From Madurella fahalii (lineage: Eukaryota > Ascomycota > Sordariomycetes > Sordariales), in contig CM056877.1 of NCBI GenBank assembly GCA_029876055.1, positions 3,596,001 to 3,660,000 of the forward strand: 64,000 nt of DNA. Direction: 5' to 3'. The notes under the pieces were generated by a model. The model was not told where the DNA came from. It saw nothing but the letters and a program-made list of their open reading frames with translations, and did not search any database. The translations under genes were made by a program, and so were the position numbers. Below are positions 23,568 through 35,471 of the stretch, one piece after another (the stretch's first letter is position 1; each line of letters begins with the position of its first letter).

Positions 23568-24467
23568 TCATGCCGCCGGAACTTGCTGTCCTTGGCGTCG
23601 TGCTGTCTGCTCGAGCCACTTGGCATAGCGACTCTGCTTGTTGTGGATGCCGCACTCGGTCTTGTCCTGGCCCTTCCATCGCCCGGCGCGCTCATCCTCG
23701 CCGTCACCGACGGGGACCGTCGAGTGCCAGTCGCCAACCGACTTGTATCCTCGGTCAAGGAGCGCGTTGTAGGGCACCTTGTGCTCGTCGACATAGCTCT
23801 TCACCTGCGAGAATGTCCAGTTGACGAGGGGGTTGATCTTGATGATGCCGCGCTCCTCGTCGAGCTCGATGACGTCGATCTCGCCTCGCTGCCCGCCCTG
23901 GGACCGGCGCCGGCCGGTGAGCACGGCCGCAACCTTCAGTTCGGAATAGGCCCGCTGCAGCGGCTCCACCTTGGCGATCCAGTCGTACAGCTCCGACGAC
24001 ACCTCGTACAATTTCTCGCCATATAGGTTCTCGAATTCCTCGACTGTCTCGACATCCGCCGGCTTGAAGACGTGGACGCGGACGTTATAGCGAGCCTTGA
24101 CACGCTCGATAAGTTCGTATGTCTCCTGGAAGTGGTAGAGGGTGTCGAGGAAGATGAGATCAATCGGCTGCGGGTTCGCCGACTCTGCGTCTATCTTGGA
24201 TAGCATATCGGTGGTGACGAGTCCCGTCAAGCCGAATGCCGTCGACTGGTAGAGGTTCGGGAAGAAAATCTTGCAGAAGCGGAGGATGTCCATGGGATGC
24301 ATCGACTCGAGCTGCTTGTTGAGGTGCTTGAGGTGTGCCTGAGTGAGCGAGATGGACGGGAGGTTGGTGGTAGACGAGTTCCCTGAGACGAAGCCGGAAT
24401 CGACCGAGCCATGGTCGCCAGGAGACGACAATTGGGAAGAGGTATCGGACCGAGAATCGTCAGCCAT
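23568..24467 (-). CDS. met16: Phosphoadenosine phosphosulfate (PAPS) reductase
   Basis: Thioredoxin-dependent reduction of PAPS to sulfite plus PAP in sulfate assimilation. Intronless, 299 aa from the ATG at 24467. The same frame stays open upstream to 24704, but the added residues are Pro/Leu-rich and unlike the family. The N-terminal 35 residues are Ser-rich and probably disordered. The PP-loop region (STAFGLTGLVTTDML) is at about residues 75-89, FLDTLYHFQETYEL at about 106-119, the TGRRRSQGG substrate loop at 184-192, and the catalytic ECGIH at 271-275 near the C terminus. All elements needed for activity are present. The gene is divergent from phosphoserine phosphatase across 1.6 kb, so the two sulfur/serine-cysteine genes could share regulation (inference only). 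Confidence 0.95.
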   Translation of the reverse strand: MADDSRSDTSSQLSSPGDHGSVDSGFVSGNSSTTNLPSISLTQAHLKHLNKQLESMHPMDILRFCKIFFPNLYQSTAFGLTGLVTTDMLSKIDAESANPQPIDLIFLDTLYHFQETYELIERVKARYNVRVHVFKPADVETVEEFENLYGEKLYEVSSELYDWIAKVEPLQRAYSELKVAAVLTGRRRSQGGQRGEIDVIELDEERGIIKINPLVNWTFSQVKSYVDEHKVPYNALLDRGYKSVGDWHSTVPVGDGEDERAGRWKGQDKTECGIHNKQSRYAKWLEQTARRQGQQVPAA

Positions 24468-26113
24468 GCTGAAGGCGGATCGCTGCGCAGCAAAAGTCCC
24501 GAAGACGACAAGACAGCTAAGGCTTGGTGGATATGCGGAGAATTGGATGTCAAGCGGGGATAAGAGAGAGGGGAGAGAGATAGGAGTTGAGGGAGAGCGA
24601 GAAAGATGGAGAGTTGTTAGGGACTGGAAGTCGCAATAATAGCGGGGAATGTCGTGTGGTGGTGGCAGCAGAGGAAGGGGCTTGGGTGGTATTAAGGGGA
24701 GCACGGAGGTTTGCTAAATACCCGCAATTCCGAAGAATATGTTCAGAGGAACGGATCTATTCTGGGAGGGGAGACTGGTGCAGGTAAATACTCGACGGAT
24801 CCAAATAATTACTAATGTCTGTTTCTAGGATTCTTGGTCATCTCGAACACATCCAGGCAATAGAGGCGGCCCGGCATTGGCTCCTTCCCATCCCAGCTCG
24901 GGCCAGCATGACGGCGGGCGGTGGAGGTCATTCCAAAGAGCGCAGTTTTGACGAAGCTTTCCTTAGAGTGGTGGTGTTTTCGACGAGGCTGATCACGACA
25001 TCTGGAGGCTCTCTGATTGGTCACGCCTGGCCGTTTTCTGTGGGGGTTTCGGTCCGCTGCTGTCTTCATGCCCACACCTGTGGCAAGGGGCCGGGTGAGA
25101 GACGGTTACGCTTCGGAACCATTGTTCTACACTACCCAGCTGCGTGGTCGGACTTTGAAAGCTGCCGACTGTTGATTGCCAGTTGGCTACCTCATGGTCT
25201 GGCGCAACTGCAGGCACCTGAAGACTTGAGGTTCATCAAGGGTAGAAGCGATGTTAGTCAGCCGGGAGCTTCCGTTGTTCCCCTTTGCCATGATGTCACC
25301 TGCTTCGTCGCCAATGATATTCCCAGAAAGGCGGATTGCGCCATTCCGCTCGACAAGGAGACAATAAGTCACGAATGTCGCAAGCCCGCGGACCTGGGTT
25401 TTAGCAACATTTGACGCTAGCTTAGCGGCCCGGTGGTTGGTCTGAGCGGATAAACGTAAAATACGTGTGGGTGTTATCATTGACGCGGATGCCACATGAA
25501 GGGTTGTTTCACAGCAGCGCCCTGTCGGCCTCGACGCCGCGGTGTCGGGTCATCGAGGATCGACGATAAATGGTTCTTGCATCCAGATGAGCTGTCAGAA
25601 AGTGGAATGGGCCACGGGAGCAACGGGCAGGCGGCGGGCGCGGAGAGCTTTTGTCTTGAATTACACGAAGTACAGTACATTGCATCTGGACTGCAGTTCC
25701 CCGCAACCCTTAAGGTGTGAGAAATAAGATAATACGGGGCGATGAGCTCGTAGGCGGGAGGCCAAGACGGACAGACAATCAAATCCCCGGAATACCACAT
25801 CGGAGAAGGCCCAACATACAACTTGATAATGGAACCTAGGTACCGTTCTCTCTGAGGTCGGTAAAGATGGCGAGCTCGGTGAATCGCACGGTGTAACCAG
25901 CTCGGCAGGCAAATCGGAGGGATCCCACCCCCAAACCCCGCGAATTCAAGGCCAAGGTGGGGTTCTGATATTGAGACGCTGCCCGGTTTCCTGGCAGTCT
26001 CTCGTCGCGTTCTGCCGCAAGACGATTCCAGTCCCCGGAAAGGCCGATTGCTTGCCCTCAAATCCTCTGGGCTTCTTTGTCGATTCGGTATTTCTCCCTC
26101 GACAACGAACGCC
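24468..26113. other. Intergenic: divergent promoter region of met16 and ser2
   Basis: About 1.6 kb. A 199-codon plus-strand ORF (24815-25414) and a 102-codon minus-strand ORF (25495-25187) overlap here. Neither has a recognisable domain. The minus-strand one begins like a mitochondrial presequence (see findings). Otherwise I see nothing. Confidence 0.5.
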
Positions 26114-27583
26114 ATGGCTCAGGATGCGGGCGCCTCTGCCAGGCCTGGTCGGCCTTCCATGTCCTCGTCGATGAGGAGCAGTTCCTTTTTGATGGAGCAT
26201 CAGCAATACCGCCCGCCGCACAAGCCCGAAAGCCATTACGGCATTGACACCGTCGTCGAAGACCTGCAGGCGGCAACGGTATCGCCGCGTGAGATCTCGC
26301 AGTTCAAAGGCATCCCCTCGCCCGACCATCCCCCCAGAATTGTCGAGAGCGGGCTGAGCCACGAGCTCTCGCATCCGAACTGTACACCGCTGCCAGGGGC
26401 TCGCACCGATAGGCTTGTTGCAACACTGTTCTATAAATCGAATGCTCCCAGGATCTCGAATGCGATCCCCTCCCCGCAGAGGGGACCCTCGCCTCAGAGC
26501 AGCCGGTCTCCTTCGCTTCGCGCCGCCGACTCCGACCTTCCCCCAACCATGGCCCCGAGCAGCAGCCTTGACACCTTCCCCCTCGAGCCGCCCGCAGCCG
26601 AGCCGGAACCGCTCGATCACCTGTACGGCTCGTATGTGTCACCCATGTGTATCACCTCGTTCCTCCACCTCATGTCCACCTTCCCTCTCCCGCACGGCGC
26701 AACCGACCTCAACTCGGCACACCGCTGCCTCAAGCTCGACGCCGCCCAAGAGCACCATCCCACGGTCGTCGAGCTAACGGTCTCCCCGACGCCGGCCCTC
26801 GACTACCTCTCCCTCGCCGACTTGCGCAAGCACGAGCTCATCTACCGGTTTGAGCGCGAGTGGAACGTCGACGTGGCTCTGCGGAGCGACACCCTCTGGC
26901 GGCGGTACCCGCGCCTGGTGGTCTTTGACATGGACAGCACCCTCATCACGCAGGAAGTCATCGATCTGCTCGCCGCCACCATCAAGGACCCGCCCGACCT
27001 GGCCGCGCGCGTGGCTGACATCACTCACCGCGCCATGCTCGGCGAGCTCGAATTCGACTCGGCGTTCCGCGAGCGTGTCAAGCTGCTCACTGGCTTGCCG
27101 GGGAACATCTTCCACGAGCTGCGGCCCGTGCTGGAGGTGACCAACGGTGTACGACCGCTGCTCCGGGCGCTGAAGAGGCTGGGGGTCAAGACTGCCGTGC
27201 TGTCGGGGGGCTTCTTGCCGCTTACGAGCTGGTTGGCCGGCGAGCTGGGGATTGACTACGCCCATGCTAACGAGGTCATCATCGATGAGGCGACGGGGCG
27301 GCTGACTGGTGAAGTCAAGGGGCGAATCGTTGGCAAGGAGCGCAAGCGAGAGCTGCTGATCGAGATCGCCGAGAAGGAAGGGATCCCGCTGGAGCAGGTG
27401 GTGGCTGTGGGTGACGGTGCGAATGATCTGCTCATGATGGATGCTGCTGGCTTGGGCGTGGCGTGGAACGCTAAGCCCAGAGTGCAGATGGAAGCTAGTG
27501 CGCGGCTCAACGGGGATAGCCTGCTAGACCTGCTGCACCTCTTTGGGTTCTCGGAGGAAGAGATTTCACAGCTTATCGCTTGA
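26114..27583 (+). CDS. ser2: Phosphoserine phosphatase (SerB/Ser2, HAD superfamily)
   Basis: Last step of the phosphorylated serine pathway: O-phosphoserine to serine. Uninterrupted ORF of 489 aa from the first ATG at 26114. The HAD core fills the C-terminal half: motif I FDMDSTLITQEVID with nucleophile Asp272 and Asp274, the cap helix segment LEFDSAFRERVKLLTGLPG, motif II SGGF at about 364-367, and motif III VGDGANDLLMMDAAG at about 432-446. The first 200 or so residues are fungal-specific. A Pro/Ser-rich stretch (about 112-165) interrupts a region starting LVATLFYKSN and resuming at HLYGSYVSPM, which may be an ACT-like regulatory fold as in bacterial SerB. A short in-frame intron in the low-complexity part cannot be excluded. 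Confidence 0.93.
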   Translation: MAQDAGASARPGRPSMSSSMRSSSFLMEHQQYRPPHKPESHYGIDTVVEDLQAATVSPREISQFKGIPSPDHPPRIVESGLSHELSHPNCTPLPGARTDRLVATLFYKSNAPRISNAIPSPQRGPSPQSSRSPSLRAADSDLPPTMAPSSSLDTFPLEPPAAEPEPLDHLYGSYVSPMCITSFLHLMSTFPLPHGATDLNSAHRCLKLDAAQEHHPTVVELTVSPTPALDYLSLADLRKHELIYRFEREWNVDVALRSDTLWRRYPRLVVFDMDSTLITQEVIDLLAATIKDPPDLAARVADITHRAMLGELEFDSAFRERVKLLTGLPGNIFHELRPVLEVTNGVRPLLRALKRLGVKTAVLSGGFLPLTSWLAGELGIDYAHANEVIIDEATGRLTGEVKGRIVGKERKRELLIEIAEKEGIPLEQVVAVGDGANDLLMMDAAGLGVAWNAKPRVQMEASARLNGDSLLDLLHLFGFSEEEISQLIA

Positions 27584-30124
27584 GCGATACAGTTGGAGCT
27601 TGGATGCTGGCTGTTTTACTCCTGTCTTGGTTCCGATTTATGACCATGGGCGTCAAAGGGTGGCATTAAGAACATGTGACATAGAGCTTCTTAGCCTTGA
27701 GGTCTATACTTCTATGATAAATAGAATTGATGCCACTCATATTCTAGAAGCAACGGTTGGCTCGCATGCTCAAGACTAAACTTGCTTGCTTCTGCCAACA
27801 TCTCGGAGCCAGCCGTCTTTGCTTACATAGTGAGTGCGATGTCTTGGAGTCATTCCTCAAATGACAATGGGGAAAGTCGGCCTCGGGCAGTACCCACAGC
27901 GGCTGTCTGTCATGCTAGATGACTTCTACTAGTAGTACTCAATATTTCAACTTTCGCACCGATGGCACGGGCGTATCGTATCTTGTCCGGGATCCCATGC
28001 TGGTCCGATTAATCGGATGTGATCCACGAAGTGGCTCGACGGGCTGCTAATCCGGACAGAAACGTAGGTTGGGCCTGTATGCGTCCCATGTGAGTAACGG
28101 TGATTCCCTAACCACCCAGTGCCAAGACAGTGTGATATCAGCTAGGGAGACGCTGATAGGAACGAGTGGATATGGAGGCGCTGAGAACCAAGACTGGCCT
28201 GAAGCGCGATCCCCTTCCTTGAGCGAAGGCAAGGCCCACTAGCCACACCGATACACCGTTCTACCGAAACGGGGAACAAGTAGGATGTTTAGGACATGTC
28301 CCAGGTCCCGGTACCCCATGGGCTCGGTGACGTGGGCTGGACGACTAGCCGTAAAGGGTTGTCGCCGACCAGGCTTGGATTGCCGATCGAGAACGTTCTT
28401 TCAGGTTTCCAGACCACTCCGGCCGCCCCATCTTCACGCCGGCGGCTGGCTCCGTTCCTGTCCACCGGACTGGAGAGGGTGAACTCTGAAGTGGATCCGG
28501 GTCTGGGGTACATCTAGAGCACATCCGATCAACAAGTCGACTCAGTGCTATAAACGACATGCACTTGCCCGGCGTCTTAATTATCTAATGCAGATAAGCC
28601 AGTACGGATGTTGTTTTGGCAATTGGGTGTCAAGAACAGCCCCTCGAGGATGCCACGAGCTGTTTCATCGCCACTCGCTCGTGGGATGGCCACAAAGATA
28701 GCAAAGGCAACGGTGCCCGGATTCTCTGCTCTCGAACGAGTGGGAACTCTGAGCTCCGGCACGAACACGCATTTGCCGGGAGCACTGCATGGATGGTTCC
28801 CTGGGACTGGTGGAGGCGGCGGAACGTTTCGAAAAGCTTGGACTCGTTCGCAAAGCTTGGCAGGGAGCAATCGAGATCTCCCTTAGCTAAGGAGGGTAGA
28901 TTCGGGCCAACCCTAACCCCGGTAACCATCACATCCCGTCAGTGTTAATTACGGAGATACTTTGTAAAAGACACCTTGCTGTCTACATGCCAGGAAAAGA
29001 CAGTTAACATTCTAGCAAGCTTCGACGTCCGCTCGGCCGCATTTCGGTCAAAGGACCCGAGTAAGCTTACTATGTACACTGAGCTTGTGATACATCATGA
29101 TAGCGGTCGCCTGGGCCTTTTCATGAAACTGACCGTTGCATTGGCGCTTGGGACACGGCCAAGACGGTGGATTCTCTCGCCACACGACATTGTAAAGTGC
29201 AACCCCTCGGCGGCAAAGAGCAGATCGTCCGTGTCGCGTTTGCCGATGACCCAGAGAGGTTCGTATGAACAAGGCCTCGTAGTCACTGGAGCCGCCAAGC
29301 CCGCAGTAGTCGAGGGCAAATGAGAGGAGTTTTGACTCACGCCGGCAGAGCAGGTCCCAAAATCCACAACACAGACGCATGGTCGCGGTTGGGCTGGAAG
29401 CCAACGGGAGCCCAAACCAGCCAGGAATCACCGCTGCGCTAGGCAAGTCCCACTTTGTGGCCAACATGCCGCATTCCTTTGGTCGCCAGGCGCCTGATTT
29501 GGGAATATTCCAGCGGAGGGTCCAAAACTCTGGTGACGAGAGAGGGGCTTATCGGTTGCCGGGGGTCGGGGAGGGGCAGCGTTGGAGGGGCATGTTACGC
29601 ACGGCATCACGGCAGAATATCCGCTTGGAAATATCATTTTTGTCGATTCAAATGATAATAGAATAACGGATAGGCCTAGGCATTGCCCAGTTGAAATTCG
29701 AAATGGGGAAGTACCTGTAGTTTGGAAGCTGCATGCACTTGCGAAGCCTCTGACGGCGGCGGGGCGGCAAGGCGGCAAGGCGCGGCATGAAATTCACAGG
29801 CACCAAAACGGAAATTTGAGGGCTTGCCCCACTCCTTGCTTGAAGTTTTTGTGCTGCGCGTTTGACCCCACCAACCCACCTCGCCCCTCCCCAGCCTGAC
29901 CATAAAAACTTACAACCCCTCCTCACAACTTCCACCCACTTTCCTCTTCCCTTCCTTCGTCGGCATACCTGATTCGAGCAATCACCTGCCACTTCAGGTG
30001 CGTAGGCCATCGCGAGAGCATTTCTACTCGGGGAAATCATCGTCTCTGACTTCTTCTTGCAGTTTTCTTACAGCGCACGTCGCAAGTTCTTCATTTCGGA
30101 ACAACATTTCTCAACACCGTCAAA
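27584..30124. other. Intergenic: ser2 3' flank and tef1 promoter/5' UTR
   Basis: About 2.5 kb without a supported gene. The last 250 bases are CT-rich (about 29870-29960), typical of strong fungal promoters, and include a TATA-like CATAAAAAC near 29900. A likely leader intron occupies 29998-30062. The short ORFs elsewhere have no domains. Confidence 0.55.
29998..30062 (+). other. Probable 5'-UTR leader intron of tef1
   Basis: GTGCGT donor, CTCTGAC branch-like sequence and TTGCAG acceptor 62 bp before the tef1 ATG. Leader introns are common in fungal EF-1alpha genes. The signals are seen; use is inferred. Confidence 0.5.
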
Positions 30125-32172
30125 ATGGGGTAAGTCACCGCCGCGCGCGATTGCAAGGAGCATCATGGCATCAGGAACACTGCTGACTTTCGCCAATAGC
30201 AAGGAGGATAAGTCTCACTTGAACGTAAGTATCTGTTGCGCGTCGTCGATGCTTTTGCTGGACAACTGGAACTGACATCGCGCCTTAGGTCGTCGTCATC
30301 GGGTTCGTCTGCCTGAACTGAGATACTTGTTTCCGGGCAGCCAGTACTGACATCAAGGGGTTCAGACACGTCGACTCCGGCAAGTCCACGACGGTAAGCA
30401 TTGTCATCCTTTGGGCTGTGCCATCGTGCGAGGCAGCCGTGAGGCACGAGCTGACAATCATATAGACCGGTCACTTGATCTACAAGTGCGGTGGTATCGA
30501 CAAGCGTACCATCGAGAAGTTCGAGAAGGTCAGTTCAGCTCCCCGTCAAACATCCCCCCAACCCATACGAACAATTTGGCGCAAATCGCATTGCACAACC
30601 TTGATTTCTGCCTGTCCACGGCCATTTTCCCATTCATTTTCCTTTGTGGCTACCCCTCCCTTATCGAGGCGGGGGAGGGGCACACAAAGCCCGGCGATAA
30701 GCAAAAATTTTTGGGCACGGACCCACTCACCCCGCCATCTACCCCTCCATCAGCGACTGTCTTGATGCCAGGGGCTGGGCTGACAATGCTGAAAACAGGA
30801 AGCTGCTGAGCTCGGCAAGGGTTCCTTCAAGTATGCCTGGGTTTTGGACAAGCTCAAGGCCGAGCGTGAGCGTGGTATCACCATCGATATTGCCCTCTGG
30901 AAGTTCGAGACCCCCAAGTACTATGTCACCGTCATTGGTATGTTTCCGTTTCCGGAACTAGCCCCCCCCCTGCACCCCTGCTGACGATGATGTCCCCACA
31001 CAGACGCCCCCGGTCATCGTGACTTCATCAAGAACATGATCACTGGTACCTCGCAGGCCGACTGCGCCATTCTCATCATTGCCGCTGGCACTGGTGAGTT
31101 CGAGGCTGGTATCTCCAAGGATGGCCAGACCCGTGAGCACGCTCTGCTCGCCTACGCCCTAGGTGTCAAGCAGCTCATCGTCGCCATCAACAAGATGGAC
31201 ACCACCCAGTGGTCTCAGGCCCGTTACGAGGAAATCATCAAGGAGACCTCCAACTTCATCAAGAAGGTCGGCTACAACCCCAAGACTGTTGCCTTCGTGC
31301 CCATCTCGGGTTTCAACGGTGACAACATGCTTGAGCCCTCCAGCAACGCGCCGTGGTACAAGGGCTGGGAGCGTGAGATCAAGGGTGGCAAGGCCACTGG
31401 CAAGACCCTCCTTGAGGCCATTGACTCCATTGAGCCCCCCAAGCGCCCCACCGACAAGCCACTCCGTCTTCCCCTCCAGGACGTGTACAAGATTGGCGGT
31501 ATCGGCACTGTCCCCGTCGGCCGTATCGAGACTGGTATCCTGAAGCCCGGCATGGTCGTTACCTTCGCTCCTTCCAACGTCACCACTGAAGTCAAGTCCG
31601 TCGAGATGCACCACGAGCAGCTCACCGAGGGTGTTCCCGGCGACAACGTTGGCTTCAACGTGAAGAACGTCTCCGTCAAGGAAATCCGCCGTGGCAACGT
31701 TGCCGGTGACTCCAAGAACGACCCCCCCGCTGGTGCCGCTTCCTTCGAGGCCCAGGTCATCGTTCTCAACCACCCCGGCCAGGTCGGTGCTGGCTACGCC
31801 CCCGTCCTTGACTGCCACACTGCCCACATTGCCTGCAAGTTCGCCGAGCTTCTGCAGAAGATCGACCGCCGTACTGGTAAGGCTGTTGAGGAGAACCCCA
31901 AGTTCATCAAGTCTGGCGATGCTGCCATCGTTAAGATGGTTCCCTCCAAGCCCATGTGCGTCGAGTCCTTCACCGAGTATCCTCCTCTCGGCCGTTTCGC
32001 CGTCCGTGACATGCGTCAGACCGTCGCCGTCGGTGTCATCAAGAAGGTTGAGAAGGCTGTTGGTGGTACCGGCAAGGTATGCGAAACCCCTCTTCCCCTT
32101 GGTAGTTTGCGCAATTGCTAACATTGTTTTCTCCAGGTCACCAAGTCCGCTGCCAAGGCTGGCAAGAAATAA
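30125..32172 (+). CDS. tef1: Translation elongation factor 1-alpha
   Basis: GTPase that delivers aminoacyl-tRNA to the ribosome. Eight coding exons are 30125-30129, 30198-30222, 30289-30302, 30366-30393, 30466-30528, 30799-30937, 31004-32076 and 32137-32172. They give exactly 460 aa, the standard fungal length. Spliced motifs are GHVDSGKST (G1, split by introns), GITIDIALWKF, DAPGHRDFIKNM (G3), NKMD (G4) and the C-terminal VTKSAAKAGKK. Most introns crowd into the first quarter; exon 1 has 5 coding nt and exon 3 only 14 nt. Codon use is strongly biased to C-ending codons, as expected for a very highly expressed gene. Convergent with sls1. Confidence 0.98.
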
Positions 32173-32746
32173 ACGGTTTCTTCCTCCAGCAAATAAAAAA
32201 GTCGCTTCCAGAGATCGGGGCCGTATGGCTCACCGACAGGATCGCGCCGCGTATCTAGCCGCGGCGTCACGAATCTCGCTTTACATGAGCACTCGGTCGT
32301 TTTGGTATGGGGCACATATGGGAGAGGAAATGGTCAGGGTTTCTGCGTATCAAAACTTCTCGCCGTGTGCTTAGTACAAAATAGAGTCTCTTAGAAGTGA
32401 TCACGAAGGTCATGATTCTCCCATTTCTCAGGTTCTGATCCAATGTGCTGGCCGTTTCCGTTTGTGTGAAAATCCATGGCACGATGTTCGAGCAATCCAA
32501 TTTACAGTACTGTGATGTATCTTAAAGCGCATGAGCGTTTTACGGATACACCAGCCATCGCAAGGGTGAATCCCCAAACCCATGCCGAACGGCTTAAGAG
32601 CATCCAGGCAAGATATTTATTACATTAAAACCCAAAGTATATTCCAACTCCCCTTGGTGATTCCTGTTGATACCATGCATGGTGAGGCCGAGTCTATTCT
32701 ACAGATGTTTTGTTACACGCCGGATGGGTCTTTTTATTCTATCTTA
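32173..32746. other. Intergenic: convergent 3' flanks of tef1 and sls1
   Basis: About 575 bases between two convergent stop codons, so mainly 3' UTRs and terminators. AT-rich stretches lie near 32500-32660. Nothing else is seen. Confidence 0.6.
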
Positions 32747-35471
32747 TCATAATGCGTTTCCTAGCTCCGTCTCCGTCTGCCACTTCAGATCCCCCCTCTC
32801 GTTCGGGACGCCCGTGACGGCGCGGATGAAGTGCAGGGGGTGCACGGGCTTGGCCGGCGGCGCCGAAGGTTCCTTGACCATGTTCATGATGTGCGAGGTG
32901 AAGCTGGCCCACGAGACGGTGTCGTCGACGAAGGCGGCATTGCCCTCCCCGGCCACCTCGACGCCGGGGGCACCGGCGGCGCGCGCCTCGGCCTCGGTGA
33001 CGGGCGCGGCCTCGAGCGAGATCTCGGCGCGCCGCCCCCCGCGCTGGCCCGCCTCGATGTTGGTGTAGCGCAGCTTGAGCGAGGCGTACTCGGCTGCCAC
33101 GGTGCGTTGGAGCTCGATGGTGGCGAAGCGGTAGTCCAGGGTGACTAGCTCGTTATCGTTGGCTTTGGGCTCGATGATGGGCTTCCTGTTGCTGTTGATT
33201 TCGCCGTCCTTTTTGCCGCTGCCGGTGGAAGGGGAGGGAGAGGGGGGTTGGAACGAGATTTGGGAGAGGAGGCGGCGAGGAAGACGGAGTCCTCGTACGT
33301 GGTGCGGGGTCTTGAGTTTCCCTTCCCAGGGCCGCAGATCCGACTTGGCCAGGAAGTCGGTGGAGAGCGGTCCGGCGTGCTTGTTGATGTGTCTCCCCGG
33401 GAGGGTGAAATAGCATTGCTGGGTGATGCGGGCGTCGACGGGGCACGCGGGGAACAGGACGTCTCCTGTGAAAGTGTGCATGAGCGCGCGCAGCGAGATG
33501 ATACGCTTGAGCTCCCTGTTGTCCGCCTCGATACGGAGTTCGAGGTCCGGAGCGGAGCTGGCAAGGTCTGGCGACATGTCCGGGTCGGGAGCCAAGCGGA
33601 TCACAATCGTCGTATGCCAGAGACCGGTTTCGTGGAGGTTGGTGGGGAAGTCGAGGCTGAGGAGCGGGGGGAGGAGAGGGACGAAGGTGCGTGGACGAGA
33701 GACGTCTAGTTGCGGTCTGTGTTCTGGCTGATGAGGGGGCGGTGATGACTGTTCCTGGCCGGCAAAAACGACGTGCCCAAATACGGCGGTCGTGTCGGTC
33801 TGCAGCTCGGAAGACCAACCGTGCGCGGAGCCTACCCGCTCCTCGGGCTCTCTGATGGCCTGCGTGGGATCTAGCGCAAGAGGAAGGAAGGTTGGTGGAA
33901 TGAGGACTCGGGGAGAAGACTTGCGGGACAAGCTCGGTTGAGGCACAGCGGCGACCCATCTCTCCCATGTGGCGAGGCGCTCTTGCCATGGCAACTTGTG
34001 TTGATAGTTGATTTCGGTGACATAGCGGCCGCGGCGGGCAAGGCTGGGTGGTACCACTTCCAACGCAAACGACGCGCGCCTTTTCGGACTGCAGGCATTT
34101 CGCAATAACCTCAATACGGTCTCGCCGTAGTTCTCCCAGGTCCGCGTCCGGTCTGTGAGGTGAATCCAAGTGATCACGACCTTCTTCCCCGATGGATCAA
34201 GACGAGTGACGCTGTTGGTAAGGCGGCCGACCTCGTCGAGCATCGCGGGCTCAATCGGGGTCGGCGAAACGAGGTCGACGGCAAACTCGTCTGTCCGGGC
34301 TTGCAGGATGAGACTATTGATTCTGTTTAGAATAGCTTCTGCGGCGGTCTTAGGCGCCATGATGGTGATCAAGCCGGTGCGGGCAGAGATTTTTATTGGC
34401 TTCCCAGGAAAGGACCTTGATATGGCCCCCAAGAGCCTCCTATTCCCTGTGAAGGCAAACAGGTTAGCTGCGGCCACGGTACACACTGACGGCGAGCGCG
34501 CTTGACTTACGTAGCAACAGGGAGAGCTCGATATCACGCAATCTTACACTAAGTTCGCCGTCGTGTCGATCGAGAACGTCGAGGGAAGACAAGTCCCAGC
34601 ACTCGCGCATCAACCGGATCGCTAGCTTCTCCTTGGGGGGAGTGTTTTGCGAGACGTAGCCGCAGAGTTGTGGCTCTATGTTTTGGGTCGCATCCGCATC
34701 AAGCGGCCTCCAGGGCTGGCGTTCAAGAATCCACGGGGGCTCCTCAGAGGCAGACTGCTCGGCTAAGAGCTCCTGCACCGCCTGCCATTCGCGTACATAG
34801 GCATGGAGCTGAGGGGCTGTGAAGCCCTCCATGAGAGTACGCTTGAGCGCCGTGAACTCTTTCCCCGAGATGACCCGTGTATAAGTCGGCATCAACTCGT
34901 GGATATGCGACGCGGATTCGGAATCAGCGGCTTCGCTTGGTAAGAGGCTCGCGGCATCGAGCTGGGTGTTTCCGCTATCGGGGGCCAACTGGGGAAGCGT
35001 GCGCCGCACGTAAGTGGCCTCTCGCATGACGAGAGCAGTGGCGGGCTTGCCCAAGAAGCCGACCGACAAACCCTCCGGCTCCACCCACATGCGGTGGCCT
35101 CTGGATTCGTATAGCCGTCGTCGAAACGAGAGCTGCTGCCCTGGGGGCAGAAAATGTTTCTCACGTTCAGCTTTCTCTGTTTTTCCGAGGATTTTGGTGA
35201 ATTGGCTGGCGGTGAGGGGGCGGCCCTGTTCGTTGTCGGCCTCGCGGCTGGTCTCGTTATAGGTTTCCGGATTAGTCTCGCCGCTGGGTCTGCCGCCGTC
35301 GGGCTCATCGGTGGCAGCCGGTACATCGTGCGTTCCAATGCGTCGCAGGTGATATCGGACGGGGGAGACAGCGAGGGCGGGAAACGGGATGCGTCTGACG
35401 GTCCCGACCAGTTGCAGCCGGCACCTCAGGCAGACAAAGCCAGCACTGCTGGTCAACTTGCGCCCGAGCAT
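32747..35471 (-). CDS. sls1: Mitochondrial inner-membrane-bound regulator Sls1
   Basis: In yeast, Sls1 links mitochondrial transcription and mRNA delivery to translation at the inner membrane. Exons are 35471-34511 and 34446-32747, giving 886 aa. A basic, Ser/Arg-rich N terminus (MLGRKLTSSAGFVCLRCRLQ) looks like a mitochondrial presequence. A disordered Glu/Asn-rich stretch follows (about residues 45-85), then the SLS domain (PF14611 family): MWVEPEGLSVGFLGKPATALVM, HELMPTYTRVISGKEFTALK and PPKEKLAIRLMRECWDLS. The intron joins DIELSLLLR to NRRLLGAISRSFPGKPIKIS. The second half resembles fungal Sls1 C-terminal regions. The identification rests on the conserved fungal pattern; I could not run a profile. 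Confidence 0.8.

Noticed and set aside
24815..25414. 199-codon plus-strand ORF
   Set aside because: No domain, no protein-like composition and no splice-linked neighbour; it lies in a promoter region.
31159..32124. 321-codon minus-strand ORF
   Set aside because: Antisense shadow of the tef1 main exon, caused by strong C-ending codon bias.
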